Positions 13,201 through 24,932 of a stretch of 64,000 nucleotides of DNA are shown one piece after another (position 1 is the stretch's first letter; every line of letters starts with the position of its first letter). The stretch spans positions 29,759,763 through 29,823,762 of the forward strand of contig CM038710.1 of the NCBI GenBank assembly GCA_021613375.1. The letters are read 5' to 3'. The position numbers and the translations under genes were made by a program. The DNA is from Megaleporinus macrocephalus. Lineage: Eukaryota; Chordata; Actinopteri; Characiformes; Anostomidae. The notes beneath the pieces were generated by a model, which was not told the DNA's origin, searched no databases, and saw only the letters and a program-made list of their open reading frames with translations.

Positions 13201-15812
13201 GAGTTGAAATACAGTGAAAAAACACGTTTACCTTAAAGACTTGACAGTGAACTCTCTCTCGGTACACATTTTAAGCATGGACATTTACTATGCAATATGC
13301 TGTTTATTCTTTATCATTTTTTTAATGAGTTAGACTGTACATACTACAATTTCAACATAAGTTATTTCAGCGAACGGATTCTATTTAATATATATACCTT
13401 CTTTCTAATGACATTATTCATATTTCATTTCTAATTTCAGTACTTCTTGCTATACTCAGCTACACTGTAATTCTCTCATGTGCAACATGCTCTTTGGCCA
13501 GTACTATTACTTTGTGGAGTTCATCTAACAATACAGACTACCAGATCTTTTTTCTCCCCCTCAGGGAGGGCTCTTTTGCTAATTGCATGGCTTCCCATTG
13601 CCATATACTGTACACCCTCCCAGCTACTACCTTGGTTTCTTTATTTATAACCTCAGGCATTTGAACCAAACAGCCTTCACACAAAGCACCAACGTCTTTA
13701 TCATATGCACAACTGTGATAAATCAATGTGAGCACACTATCATTACCATAAAGCTGTAAGGGGTAAGCTACAGTACAACAAAAGAAAGATGGACTTTCAG
13801 TGCCTTGCATTTAGACACGCTTATCAGGAAAAAAAAAAAAGAACACACAACCCATATAAAACTCTGGACAGGAGAAAAACGTTTTGGTTAATGTTTAACT
13901 GTAGTTGCAGTCGGCCACAGTCCTCAGGCCAACCAATTTAAGGCCACACCAACGCAGCTGCAAGATTAGCTAATTGTTAGCAAATCTCAGTATGGCCCAA
14001 CCTTGCGTCTGACAAAGAAACATACAGCATGAAGATCTAAGCAAGCAAAACAGTCTGAGATCACACAGGCTTGGAATGCTTACAGGAAGAAAAGGAACCG
14101 CCTAATCAGTTCCTTTTGAGCCAAAGGCTACACACTTTGGCACTATTAAAAAGACTCTACAATGGGTACTAAAAAGTTGGACTTTCACTGCCTTGTACTA
14201 AATTAATGATACGGCCCAGTCTGCAAGACTTCCCGCCAAGATAAGCAGAGATGAAAAAAACAAACAAAATAAAAATCTATATTGTAGGCTGAGCGGGACA
14301 CACATTCAGAACAAAAGCCCTCTGAGGTCTCCTGATTTGATATCTTATCTATCCCGTTTGTCAACTGTATTGCATAAGAGTCTTGCATAATATCGCAGCT
14401 CAGCATAGATAACACTGTATTTTTGTGAAATTCAGCAGCAGTAAGGCATGTTAAGTCATGAGAGCTCATTTTCAGCCTGCACACCATTACCCTCACAACA
14501 GAGGCATTCCCCCTAGGGGGGCATTATCAGAGAGACTGCTGTTTCGTACACCTGTGGCAGCAGTGAGTGTAGCTTTACCGCAGGCCTTCTCTTCTCTCTT
14601 CCCAAGCATCTGTTGTGTACCATGAAAGTGGGACAATGCGTACCATAGCAGAAAATGGGAGGATTCTAACAGGCTATGTGTCAAATTAGCAGCTGTTAAT
14701 GGAGGGTTAATGGATTTATGTAAAATTCAGAATCAGTTCTATGTTACAACATACAGGGAATCCCGGACAGTGGAGATTAACTGCAGCCCTTGTGAAAGAA
14801 GTCTCACATGTGATCTCAAACAGAAATGCTTGTTAATACTTGCTCCAAGTTACAACTTCCTGTTCCTAAAATCATAATACTCTCCCCTCCCCAAACAAAA
14901 AGTCCTCACAAGCACATCCTCCACAGAAAACAGCTATTTTCACAGCATGGGTGGATTCTAGTGGCCGATTGTCCATGGCAGTACAAAGACAGCTCTGTCT
15001 GGAACTATATGTTTGTGTGCGAGAGACAATTTAATGAGTGTTAAGAAACAGAAGTGTAGAGAGGAAGGCTTCACATTCTCTGCATAACACTTCTCCTCTC
15101 AGTGCTCAGCTCTTTATGAAAAGCCAGTTCTGGCGTCTCCAGCATGTCCACCAATCTCCAAGAAAATGAGGGGTCAATCCCAGGACGGCTCTGACAGACC
15201 AACACCACTCTGGCACATGTGTGCCTTTTGCTCTCAGAGCCAAGTTGGAGATGTATGATTCAAAGGAGATACTGGAATTAGACATAGCTGTGCCCTGCCC
15301 AATGAAACAAACCCTGGGAATGCACAGAGGGGGGGTTACACATGGGGGAAACACTTCAGCTGCTCCACATTCAACACTGTTGAATGACTTTGTGTACAAG
15401 AAGGTGTGACCAGAATTGAAAGTTTTTGGCTGCACCTGCTCAGAGATCCAGTAGTTAAAGATGGCTTAAAGAATTTCTACACACCACAGTGTATCATCCA
15501 AAAATACTTCACAAAAGTAGCAGAAGAAACATTCCCACCAGCCTGCTTGTGTTAACAATTTGATGTGAGCTTTGACTGTGTGTAAACAGAGGGCAGTTAG
15601 GGTGGGGCTGTCTTATGTCCATATCTTGGCCTTATGAGACGTTTGCAGTTGCTTGCCTAAAGTACACCATGTGCAGAGTAACACAATAGGGCCAACAACA
15701 GAACTGCTGCTCTGACTGTTATCATTACATAGAAGCTTGACGAGACTATGCCACTGTATAGGCTTTACTTGTCAAAAAACTTGACATACAAACTTACTAT
15801 AGAAAAGCTCTG

Positions 15813-15834
15813 TGGGTGGGGTGGGGGGGGGGGG
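15813..15834 (+). repeat. G-run, possible quadruplex sequence
   Basis: Runs of three, four and twelve or more Gs follow each other closely ('gggtggggtggg' and on). This could fold as a G-quadruplex on the plus strand, or be plain slippage in intronic DNA. Confidence 0.6.
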
Positions 15835-16630
15835 TCACTAAAGCACATACTTATATATACAGCAATGTTTTGTGTGGGAATGTCATTAATTCATGAATGC
15901 TAACCAGCGATATTTTATCATTTAAGTAGCAAATGCAAATTTAGCTTTCAATAATACAATAATAATGTCAACAGCTTTGAGCAAAGCAGAAAAGATGCCA
16001 TTAACTTGGAAAAGATGGATGTTAAGGCAAATAGATTCTTATGTGACTATAACAGCACAAACATTTCCTTTGCATTTCCTTTTCAACATGCAGTTGAAAA
16101 GATTCTCCATAATATCATATATCTATCTATCTATTATATATAAAAAGAGGTTTAGAATTAGTATATAATAAAAAATATAGGTCAACCCTTGATGTGACAT
16201 TATTTTGCATCATTGGGATAAAACTTACATGTTCTGATTGGACGAATGTATTGATTCACGTGGGAGGTCTGGAATTTGGCCAGGGCTTTTACAGTAAGGG
16301 CTATTAACAATAACTTGTAAGAGGGCTTAACTGGCATCCTACAGCAATAAGATAACAGAATAGCAGATCGCGATGTCGATTAACTAGTGATATAATCACA
16401 CAGCCCTGCACCGTTACGCCGCAGTAAGGACGTTCACACGGGTCACACGTCCGGGATCTCGCAGCGACCACTGCTTTAAACTACTGGCACGTCAGTCTAA
16501 TCTGCACTCCAGCACACTTGTAGGGTTAAACAAGCTAGTGGTGAGATTTAAAGTCGTGCCAGGTGTATCGAAGACAGGACAGAGATGACCTCTGACTCCA
16601 GCCTCGCTCACAGCGTGACCGAGCACTTAC

Positions 16631-16914
16631 GTTTTGAACATCTTCTCCATGTCTTTGATCTGTTTTCTGGAGAACTCCTTGAACTCGGTGTAAGGGTTGA
16701 ACACCTTCATGCTGGGCTGCTGGTGCTCTCCAACTCCTTCGTTCAGCTCCCCGCGCCGCGTCAGCTTCGCCTCCAGCTCCGAGTCGGCGCTCGCCGTGGA
16801 CCGCTTCTCGTGAGCCCCGTTTTCGTGAGCTTCGTCCACCGCTACGGGATCCTCAGCACCCTCCTCGATCTGCAGCCGGCGGCTCAGCTTCATTGACAGC
16901 TCGTCCGTTGCCAT
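16631..16914 (-). CDS. efhd2: EF-hand domain protein D2 (swiprosin-1), first coding exon only
   Basis: EFHD2 is a cytosolic, actin-associated calcium-binding adaptor. The exon encodes 94 residues plus two bases of the next codon (284 nt). It starts at the ATG at 16914, preceded on the minus strand by 'acaaaATGGCAACG', a good start context. It begins 'MATDELSMKLSRRLQIEEGA', which closely matches the family N-terminus, passes through an acidic low-complexity stretch and ends with 'NPYTEFKEFSRKQIKDMEKM', the conserved lead-in to the first EF-hand. The donor reads AC|gtaagt. The calcium-binding loops and the C-terminal coiled region are in later exons that should lie to the left and are not found here. 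The closest alternative is the paralogue EFHD1, but the N-terminus fits EFHD2 better. The gene lies downstream of fhad1 on the same strand, as in human. Confidence 0.93.
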
Positions 16915-17260
16915 TTTGTGGGTCTGTTTACCTCAAAAACCACGCTGTCCACTTCTAGGCAAAGAGCATGAGTTAAAAAAAACACAGAAGTCTGCAACAC
17001 CCGCAGTCCGTGTGCAGCGAATTCGTTAGTGAGTAAAATCCAGGCTGATACAGGCACGTATTTTGGGTTAAAACGGGGGGAAATCCTACATTTAATAACG
17101 CGGCTCGTGTTTGAATCCCTCAACGGTCCAAACAGTAGGCGCGCGCGTCTGTGTGGAGCTCGCGCGGAGACCAGCGATGAAATAACTGAGCAGAGCGCTG
17201 TGAGGCTAAAGCCCCGCCTCTTAAAGGGGCCGTCACGAGAAAAACACTGCAAGAATTTGA
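16915..17260 (-). promoter_or_regulatory. efhd2: CpG-rich 5' flank / promoter region of efhd2
   Basis: CG dinucleotides are far denser here and in the adjoining exon (about 16640-17260) than in the surrounding AT-rich DNA, for example 'taggcgcgcgcgtctg' near 17140. A GC-box-like 'gccccgcctc' stands near 17210. I see no TATA box at a sensible distance from the ATG. This is what a CpG-island promoter of a broadly expressed gene looks like. The exact transcription start cannot be read from the sequence. Confidence 0.6.
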
Positions 17261-18764
17261 GTCACCGTAAAACTGCAGTTCCAGTCATGCTGAGAATAAA
17301 GAGAAGCACATCTAGATGATCAAAGGGACCCATACACGTTTGCAATGTACATGCAGGTATATTAATAAAATAAAAACTACAGTTAAATTTAGGCTAAGGC
17401 TAAAGGATATTTACAGCACACTAACTGTTGGTATGCAAAATTATTCAAAGTGCTAAGTGCTTTGCGATTTGCAAAGGCAGACTTAAATGTGGGGTAACTA
17501 AGTGCAAATAGAACACATGCACACCACACAAACCATAACTCTATCTCTGTACATCTAAATTTAGTCCAAATCTTGCCCCCATAATATCAACTCTAAACAG
17601 AAACCTAACCTGACCTTAACCAAACAGGACCCTGATGGTTGATCTATATGCTTTTCTTTTTTTGCAGATGCAGAAAGCTTAAAGGTGTCATAGCTGTATT
17701 TACATTGGTGTAGTTGAATAAAAAAAGTTTGGTGCATAGATCTAACATATCGTGAACTTCAAGCACTGTTGTCCCCTTCAAATATAAATCCAGCTTTGTG
17801 TAACAGTTTTGGTAACAATAACAGAGATTGAGAGTAACATAAAAAAATTGTAGCAATCTACCATTCTAGGCTGTGAAGGCGATGTCAGCACTTATACCGT
17901 TACTTATACCCTTTCCAAGGAACCAAACTGTCAGTGGACAACTGCAACACTATTTCAGATGCAACAGAAAATTTGAGAAACAAGTTGACAACTACAGCTC
18001 CCACATCTTTAACAACATCCTGTATGATTTGATTTAAAGTTGTTAGTTCACTCTGCACATTTCACTCCAGACAGTTTCTCAAACCTTGTACAACATTGAG
18101 CAGTCTTTGACACAGAAGAGATTAAAGAGCGGTTCCACCATTATTACCATCACAACCCCAACAGCAATCTGTAACTAGCAGTCATGCTGTGTGATGGTTA
18201 AAGCAGATCATCTTAGTTTAAAGGTTTCATAGAGGGTATCGACTTTGATTTACTCTGTGTTGATGTTGTGCGCCTAGAATGGGTAATGTTAGCGACTGGC
18301 AAGTTCCAAATAAGAAAGCATAGCTAACTACATAGTATGATAATCATTTTTTCCTGCCTTCAACATGTTGCTTCTGTGTGATCGTCACAGTGTCTTGCTG
18401 TAAACCAGCGAATCAGAGCAGAGCTCATCAGAACGTTAAAAAACAACTAATTTCATTCTAGCATCAATGGGCACATACAACTGCAGTCATGTACCTTCTA
18501 TATAAACATCAAGGAATCATTTAAAATGCTGAACAAATGAATTCTGTGGCACCTTAAATTAAATTTTAGATGTGTATTTTAATCTTTCCCCAGCTTCCAA
18601 CACACCTGATCCAACGAATGGAGTTAAACTGGGTAACCTTTAGTTTTAGATCTAAGATGAAAATTCAGTGTTATGGGTTTGAAAGAATGTGTAGCAGTCA
18701 AAAAGCTGTAACTAAGAAAAAAAATAGAACAAAGAAGTTACTGGTGTTCTCAAAACAATAGACT

Positions 18765-19010
18765 GACCACCCCAGAGTCCAGACCTCAATATTACTGAAA
18801 GTGGAATTATGTGGATCGTAAGAGGCAGAAAATATTCTTGCAGCAGGTTTGCCAAAAAAGAATGAAGACTGTGAAGGCAAAGTGTGTTTTTTGCTCTTTA
18901 ACTGAGGCTGAAAAATGAATAACTTGTATTTAATAGTTGTTTGACTGTAAGCTAAGTAACTGAAACAGTGGTCACTGACTTTTGCACAGTTCTGTAAATA
19001 CTTGTTATTA
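18765..19010 (+). mobile_element. Fragment of a Tc1-like transposon (3' part)
   Basis: 'ccagagtccagacctcaat' translates to 'PESRPQY/QSPDLN'-type sequence. In the right frame it reads 'QSPDLNITES', the hallmark around the Tc1 transposase motif 'SPDLNPIE' that carries the last catalytic acid. The downstream 'gacttttgcacagttctgta' at about 18979 matches the 3' flank of fish Tc1-type elements. Only this end is left and it has stops and indels. Confidence 0.6.
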
Positions 19011-21399
19011 AAGCAGGTGTACGGTGTGGGTGGGTGCTTGCACTACTAGTGTTTGTGTGTACATGCACTCAAATGCTTTAAGGATAAAGAGCCTGAATGA
19101 GTCAGCTGAGCAGCAGTCTGATTCGTGACTCATAGGAAGCTGAGTAGGACTCTCTCCACATCTCTCTCTCACACACACACACGGCCTTCTACGAGAGAGG
19201 AGGGGCTGCAGACACACTGAAAGCCGTGACTACCTGCATTCTCTCCATATAAGGAGAAAGACAGAATGAAGCGTAGGATTCCGCCACACTGAGAAGGGGG
19301 CGTTCACACCCACCAACATCATCACACCTCTCCCTCCAATCAGGAGCATCTCATGATCAGCAATAATGTTTCTCACTGAATGACATCCATGTTCCTCTCT
19401 GCTGAGATGGAAACTAAACATCTCTCCATATATATATTTTTTATTAGAAGCAATTATGTTTTGGTGTTTAAATTGGGGCTTTAATTAGAACCCAACAATA
19501 AAATGGAGAATGAGGGGAAGAATAACAATAAAATGAAGAATAACAAACTATTTTGGATAAGATTCCAAAATATTTGACTGAATAAAAGTAGACTTAGAGG
19601 CTTTTCTCACAGTAGACATAAAATGCAATTTCATCCAGCTCTGGATCTTTTAATAATTTCAAATAAAATGAAAATAAAAACATTATAAACGTAACATTTT
19701 AGATTAAATCTCTACTGAACTAGAGAACTGCCACCCACCATTGGTTGAACTGTGAAGAAGTCGGATTAGTTCTAACAGCAGAACGTCCACAGTCCCAGTA
19801 GACACATTTACCTGCAGGCGCTAGATCACCCCCATCATAGGAGCAGAGAGTGTTTTGTCCTCCTCCTTTTAGCATGGTGGCACTCCTCGAAGGCCCGCCT
19901 TTGTATAGAGATGCATGTGTTGACCCAGCTCCTCCGGCACCAGCACACCCTGTGCCAATTCCCGTCAGCCAACCAAAATGACAATGATGTGTCATGTGAT
20001 CATGTGCACTGGCGTACTTTCAAACCACTGGATTCCAGATTTCATAGCACTTTTACTGGACCACTGGATTCGCTGTTCTTCAAACAGCTGCTTGTGCCAC
20101 TGTCTTTTGTTCCTTGGTAGCTTGCTGTTATTATGATGCCACTGACATAAATAGATTCACTCCCACTAATTTTACACTGAACTCAGAATCACTTAGAAGC
20201 TAAAGGATGAAAATGACTACAGGAGATGAGGCTGAGGTGAGGTCTGCGTGCTTCTAGGACACAATGAGTAAGATTTTAACTATATATTAACCATAACACC
20301 ATGATGTCTACTTAAACATTAATTTTAACATGCAAAAAAACTCAAATACATTGTAAAGAGTCCCAGATAAAAGAGAGATACATAGAAAAAAAAGCTTTGT
20401 GGGTTGTGGCTATGAATAACTTCATAGCAAGAACAACAGGGTGCATCAGAAATGCTGGTGTTATCTAATGTTTTGCATACATTTAGATTTTTTTGTTGCT
20501 TTGTGTAATTGTCAGGTTGAACATGCTTCAAGATGCAACACAACTTGCATCAAATCCTCAGTCTGCTGTTCACTTTTTTTTTTTTTGATGGAAGATGTAC
20601 TAAAAGAAAATCTGCTCCAGGCTACTACAACACACTGACCGGGTAACAGACTCTAACGTGAAGTCTCCATCTGCTTCTCTTCTATTACAGGACAAATCTG
20701 GGTCAACAAGGGAGAAAAAAAAGTTGCTGACAGTAACAAACACCCACATTATGTCATGGGAAAGAAAACAGAGGGAAAGTCTGAAAGACCAAATATGTTT
20801 ACTTCATAAACAGGACAAGGATGTGTCCCTAAAGAATGTAATGACATCCAGCATGTTCGCTAATAGGAATGGGAGGGACAGTGTGCTTTAATGACAGTTT
20901 CTGTCACATCATTATATCCAACCACAGTCATGCCAATTCAAAATTGAATAATTGTGGTCATTATGTTCAAATTCTGTTTAGAAAACAGTTTGGTGCTGCA
21001 GTCGCCCTTGCAAAGCATACGACAGGACAGTATGTGTTCATATGAATATAGCGTGAACAGTAGGCAGATGGAATGCTGGCGATAGCAGTGTTTGGTGTTA
21101 TGGAGATACCTGTGGTCAAACTGTTCCAATGTGCTTGACTGGTTTTTACACATTTGCACATAGTGTGGTAATAAAAACAACTGTTTTATTGGTTGGTAAA
21201 TTTGGTTACTGAAATTATGATGGGAACTATTTATATAATCCTATACTTGTTCACTAACACAACATTCTACATGGAGTAGAGCATATTTATCTAAGATTCA
21301 GCCTGGTCACTTTGGCAGGGCTAACTGTAGGCTTTTATAAACATGTTATCACACAGAACCGCTGATTCACTCACAACAACCCACACCTCCCCCACCACA

Positions 21400-22115
21400 A
21401 TCAGAGAGAGAGAGAGAATTACATTATAAGGAAAGAAAGGAACAGATTGGACATGGAGGGGGGGGAGTAGAAAAGTAAAAAGGGTAGAGAGAAGAAGAAA
21501 AGTAGAAAAAGAAAAAGCGAGGGAAGGAAAAAGACACAGCACAGAGAGAAAGACAGCCGCACAGACAGAGTGAAGAAGATATAGAGAAAAAAGATAAGAA
21601 GAGAAAGAAAGTAAAACAACAGAGAGCCATAAAAAAAGAGAAATAGAGGGAGAGAGAGGGAGAGAGAAACAAAGAACAAATTAGAGAAAGATAAATGTGT
21701 ACAGAAAAAGAGAAAGAGTGGGAGCGATAGGAGGAGAGAAAGAGAGAGGCAAAACAAAAAGAGTGTGAGAGGAAGAGAAAGATAGAAAAAGAAGGAGAGA
21801 TATGAAAAAGAGAAAGTAGTATAAAAGATACAGAAGAAGAGAGGAAAAGAAAGAACAACAACAAAGAGAAATGGAGAGAGGGAAAAAATGAATGACAGAA
21901 AGTTGAGGAGAGCTGGAAAGAAATGAAAGACAGAAAAAGGAGACCAAAGGAGAAAGAAAGATCCAGAAAAACAAGATCGAGATATAGTGAAGTAGGAAGA
22001 CAGAAAGAAAGAGAGAGGAAGTAATTATGCTGATCTGGTCACATCAGAGACAGGGGGATGAGAGGCAGAGGGCTTTGAGAGGAAGAGAGGGGAAAGAGGG
22101 AGCTGAGCAATGATT
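21400..22115 (+). repeat. Long polypurine (GA-rich) tract
   Basis: For about 700 bases the plus strand is almost only A and G ('gagagagaga', 'agaaagaaag', 'gaggaagaga' words), with few pyrimidines. The minus strand is correspondingly pyrimidine-rich and gives spurious open frames full of Ser, Phe and Leu. Such mirror-like homopurine tracts can form triplex DNA and are usually length-variable. It lies about 3 kb beyond the fhad1 3' end. Confidence 0.85.
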
Positions 22116-24604
22116 CTATTTTAAACCTGCTTTGATTGATGACAGAAACAGCTTCTCCTCTGTTCTTGGTCTGTAGACAATAAGTTCACCTCAGAGGCTA
22201 AGAGTGCGTCATTCGTACAACCATTCACTTATAGAGGATCTGAGTGATTCACAGAAACACAGTACATCAAATGAAGACTTCTGGTCAGAATACACTTTCT
22301 GTAGTGATGCACTCTCAAAAAAGGTTATTAGGTGTTGTTTAGATTATCTGAAGGTTATTCACACTTATGTGTCTAGATGAGAAAATTCCAACGACCGACT
22401 AAAAGGCTCTTTGGTGAAACCAAATGAGACTGTTCTCAAAAAACTCTTTCATTTGTACTGTTTAGTGTACTGAACCTTGAGGAACACTGAAATCCTGCTG
22501 AAATCCATGCTGCCTGGTGTCATGCTTGGCCTGGCCACAGTAGGATTCCATAGCAGTGAATCATTCTGATAGTGTGGTCATTTGTGATGATGCACCAGAA
22601 ACTCAAGATATTCACAGCTGTGTTTGTGAAGTGTGTCAGGGTGTGAAGGCGTTCTCAGCTTAAACATAGATTAATATTTTTTATAGACATACATTTTTAA
22701 AGCGGAAGTATCATCAGTCTTGTGTTTAAAATCTGCAAGAACTGTAATTCAAATTTTGGCTGCAAACAAATACTTAAATTATTAAAACATCTGATGGAAA
22801 ATTGTCCAACCGAAGGTATTCGTCTCTACCTCCGGACCCAGCCACGTGAGTTTCTGTCACTTGCTCAACTTGCTCTTACTCAGGGCTCTGTCTTTTACCT
22901 TACTGTAAAGGTTATGTATGTTATATATGTGTAGTACAAGGGAAAATATTTTGCAAGCCTTGTCTTCATTTAATCCAGAACGACTAAAATCTATGGTCTA
23001 AATTGAATGCCTAGCCTTATGGTTCTTCAATTTATGTCCCTGTGTCATGCAATTAACTCGACTTTATTCAATATGTGTGCAAAGTTGATGTAAAAATTTT
23101 CCTTAAAAAATAATCTCTTACAAATGTATTTGAACCACAATGTGGCCTTTACTGAAGCCTTTAACATTTATCATTTCAGACCAATGAAGACTTTAGGAAC
23201 CCACAGAACCATTTTGCTGAGTGTGTTTGTGTGTGTGAGATTGAGCAGCTCTCACAGAGATAACAGAGAATTAGCCTTATCACAGCCAGTGTTAGGTGAT
23301 TCTAACTGAACACTGGCTGCAAGCCCACTGACTGGTCCCTCCAGTCTAAGTGAAAGTGTGTGCTCTTAGACAAGGTTTTTTCACAGAGAACCTTTTGTCT
23401 CGAATTTCACACAAACAGAGTTGCTTTTTCAACTCTTTGAAGAAATGAGTGCTGAGTAGAACAATGTTGACTCCTCCTTCTTTAAAAGATTGTCTTAAGT
23501 TTAACCACAAAACGTAACTATTTAAAGAAAGTAATTTCATCTGTTTGTTTAATAATTTGTAGTTAAGACCTCTAGGAGCTTAATGCTTTGCCATTTTGGG
23601 CTTTGCTCATTTTTTTGTCCAGGAGAGCACATATCACTCATATGCCATCAGCACAAAACCTTGCATTTCCATTTTTGGTGTGTTTTCATGGTGAACAGAC
23701 TGAAATACATGGCCCAAAAATACTGGTGAAAAAAAATCTGGTTACAATAATTTATGATTTGATTTGCATTAAAGTGTCATTTTGGAAAAAGAATGTTTTG
23801 TTCTGACAGCTGTAATAAATACTTACATACATTTAAACAGTTCAGTGTTATTCCACAAACAAGGAATAATGTATTTATAATGAGCAAACTGCTGTGGCAA
23901 GTACAATCAAATCTGTTGGCAACCGTATTAAAGTGACAGAGAAAAAAAATCACATTTACACAAAGGAATGGATAAAAGTTGAGCTTCAAGATGGCTGCTA
24001 CTTTTGATTTTAGCTGTTCAACATATTTTTACATGTCATATAGTGCCTGAAACCACAAGCAAGCCTACTTGCTTTCTTATTATCTAGGCATAGCTTAAGC
24101 ATTATTAATAAGCTACATTAGGTTGAAAGTTACAACACTAAAGAAGCAACCTTCAGACACCAGAACAGTCTTGTCTGATTGATTACATTTCATGTTAAGG
24201 GGAAATTGTGTGAATGGTAATGTCTCAGTGAAAAATCAAATGTACAGAACTTTCCATTTACCCCAGATGTAGTCAACTAGACAACTAGACAATTTGACTT
24301 GATTTTTTCTTTTAAACCCTTAAAACTCTCAAGCCGCTCAAACCACGTCCTGGTCACGGGACCTGTCAATGTGGTATAAATGACTGATTGTGAAAATACT
24401 ATAAAAATAAACAAAACTTACCTATACATATATCTGTACAGGGTTACTGAATATGTGTTTAAAAACAGAAAACAACAAAAATTGTGAACATAATCTGGAG
24501 TTCATATGCCTACGTGACATGTAGACGTGAAGAGAAAAATTTTAGACAACACCTGTGGTCTAAACTGGCTGCCCTCAAAGTTCAGCCACACAATGGAGTA
24601 TTCT

Positions 24605-24610
24605 TTTATT
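24605..24610 (-). terminator. fhad1: Possible polyadenylation signal of fhad1
   Basis: AATAAA on the minus strand ('tttatt' on plus), about 320 bases past the fhad1 stop codon. It is the nearest canonical hexamer I noticed, chosen only on position. Confidence 0.4.
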
Positions 24611-24932
24611 TTTAGAACTTATAGTAAGTCATACTGTGCTCTAAATCACTCCATCTCTGGGTGGAGCGTCTGGATGTGGTTTGAGCATTCTGACAGGTTT
24701 TTTTTTGTTGTACTTATAGAAAACATTTGCGTGACTTTTGACTTGTTACATGTGTTGGACTCATAGCTCCAGCGCTAAACTAAGGAAGTGGCCTATTGCA
24801 TTTGGGGTAAATGTAATTTCACAAAAATGTCACTTTAAAATAAAGCAAACTGACATCCAGGTGGGTGCAGCTGCCTTCACTGTAACAATAAAGGCACCAT
24901 TGCAGTTTGCAAGACACTCACTCAAGTTTATG

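Larger units (their letters stand above)
1..16630 (-). other. efhd2: Inferred intron 1 of efhd2 (partial), no coding exon seen
   Basis: The first coding exon of efhd2 ends with a GT donor at 16630/16629, so everything to its left is intron unless exon 2 lies inside it. I looked on the minus strand for the EF-hand exons that should follow (acidic loops, the helix after the first loop, the basic Lys/Glu-rich C-terminus) and found none. The stretch is AT-rich and holds only repeats: a decayed miniature element near 3.8-4.0 kb, a GT microsatellite, a hairpin element at 6.0-6.2 kb, a Tc1 relic at 6.5-7.6 kb, a dispersed repeat at 9.55-9.86 kb, an AAAT tract and a G-run. All open frames here are short and resemble no protein I know. 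A diverged or very short exon could have been missed. Confidence 0.6.
17261..24600. other. Intergenic region between efhd2 and the fhad1 3' end
   Basis: I found no convincing exon here. The stretch holds a Tc1 relic near 18.8-19.0 kb, a short CA tract near 19.17 kb, a block near 18.4 kb ('aatcagagcagagctcat') shared with one at 46.9 kb, and the long polypurine tract at 21.4-22.1 kb. The low-complexity Ser/Phe/Leu-rich open frames on the minus strand of that tract are artefacts of its composition. Confidence 0.6.

Noticed and set aside
16585..16896. Plus-strand open frame of about 100 codons opposite efhd2 exon 1
   Set aside because: It is the antisense shadow of a GC-rich conserved coding exon; it has no domain or splice context of its own.
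19720..19995. Minus-strand Gly-rich open frame of about 90 codons
   Set aside because: It resembles no protein I know and has no splice or promoter context; chance in a locally GC-richer stretch is more likely.
21419..21974. Overlapping minus-strand open frames rich in Ser, Phe and Leu, some looking membrane-like
   Set aside because: They are the pyrimidine strand of the polypurine tract; the composition alone produces long open frames in several phases at once.
21400..22115. Possible CRISPR-like or satellite array
   Set aside because: There is no fixed repeat unit or regular spacing, only biased composition, and the genome is that of a vertebrate.
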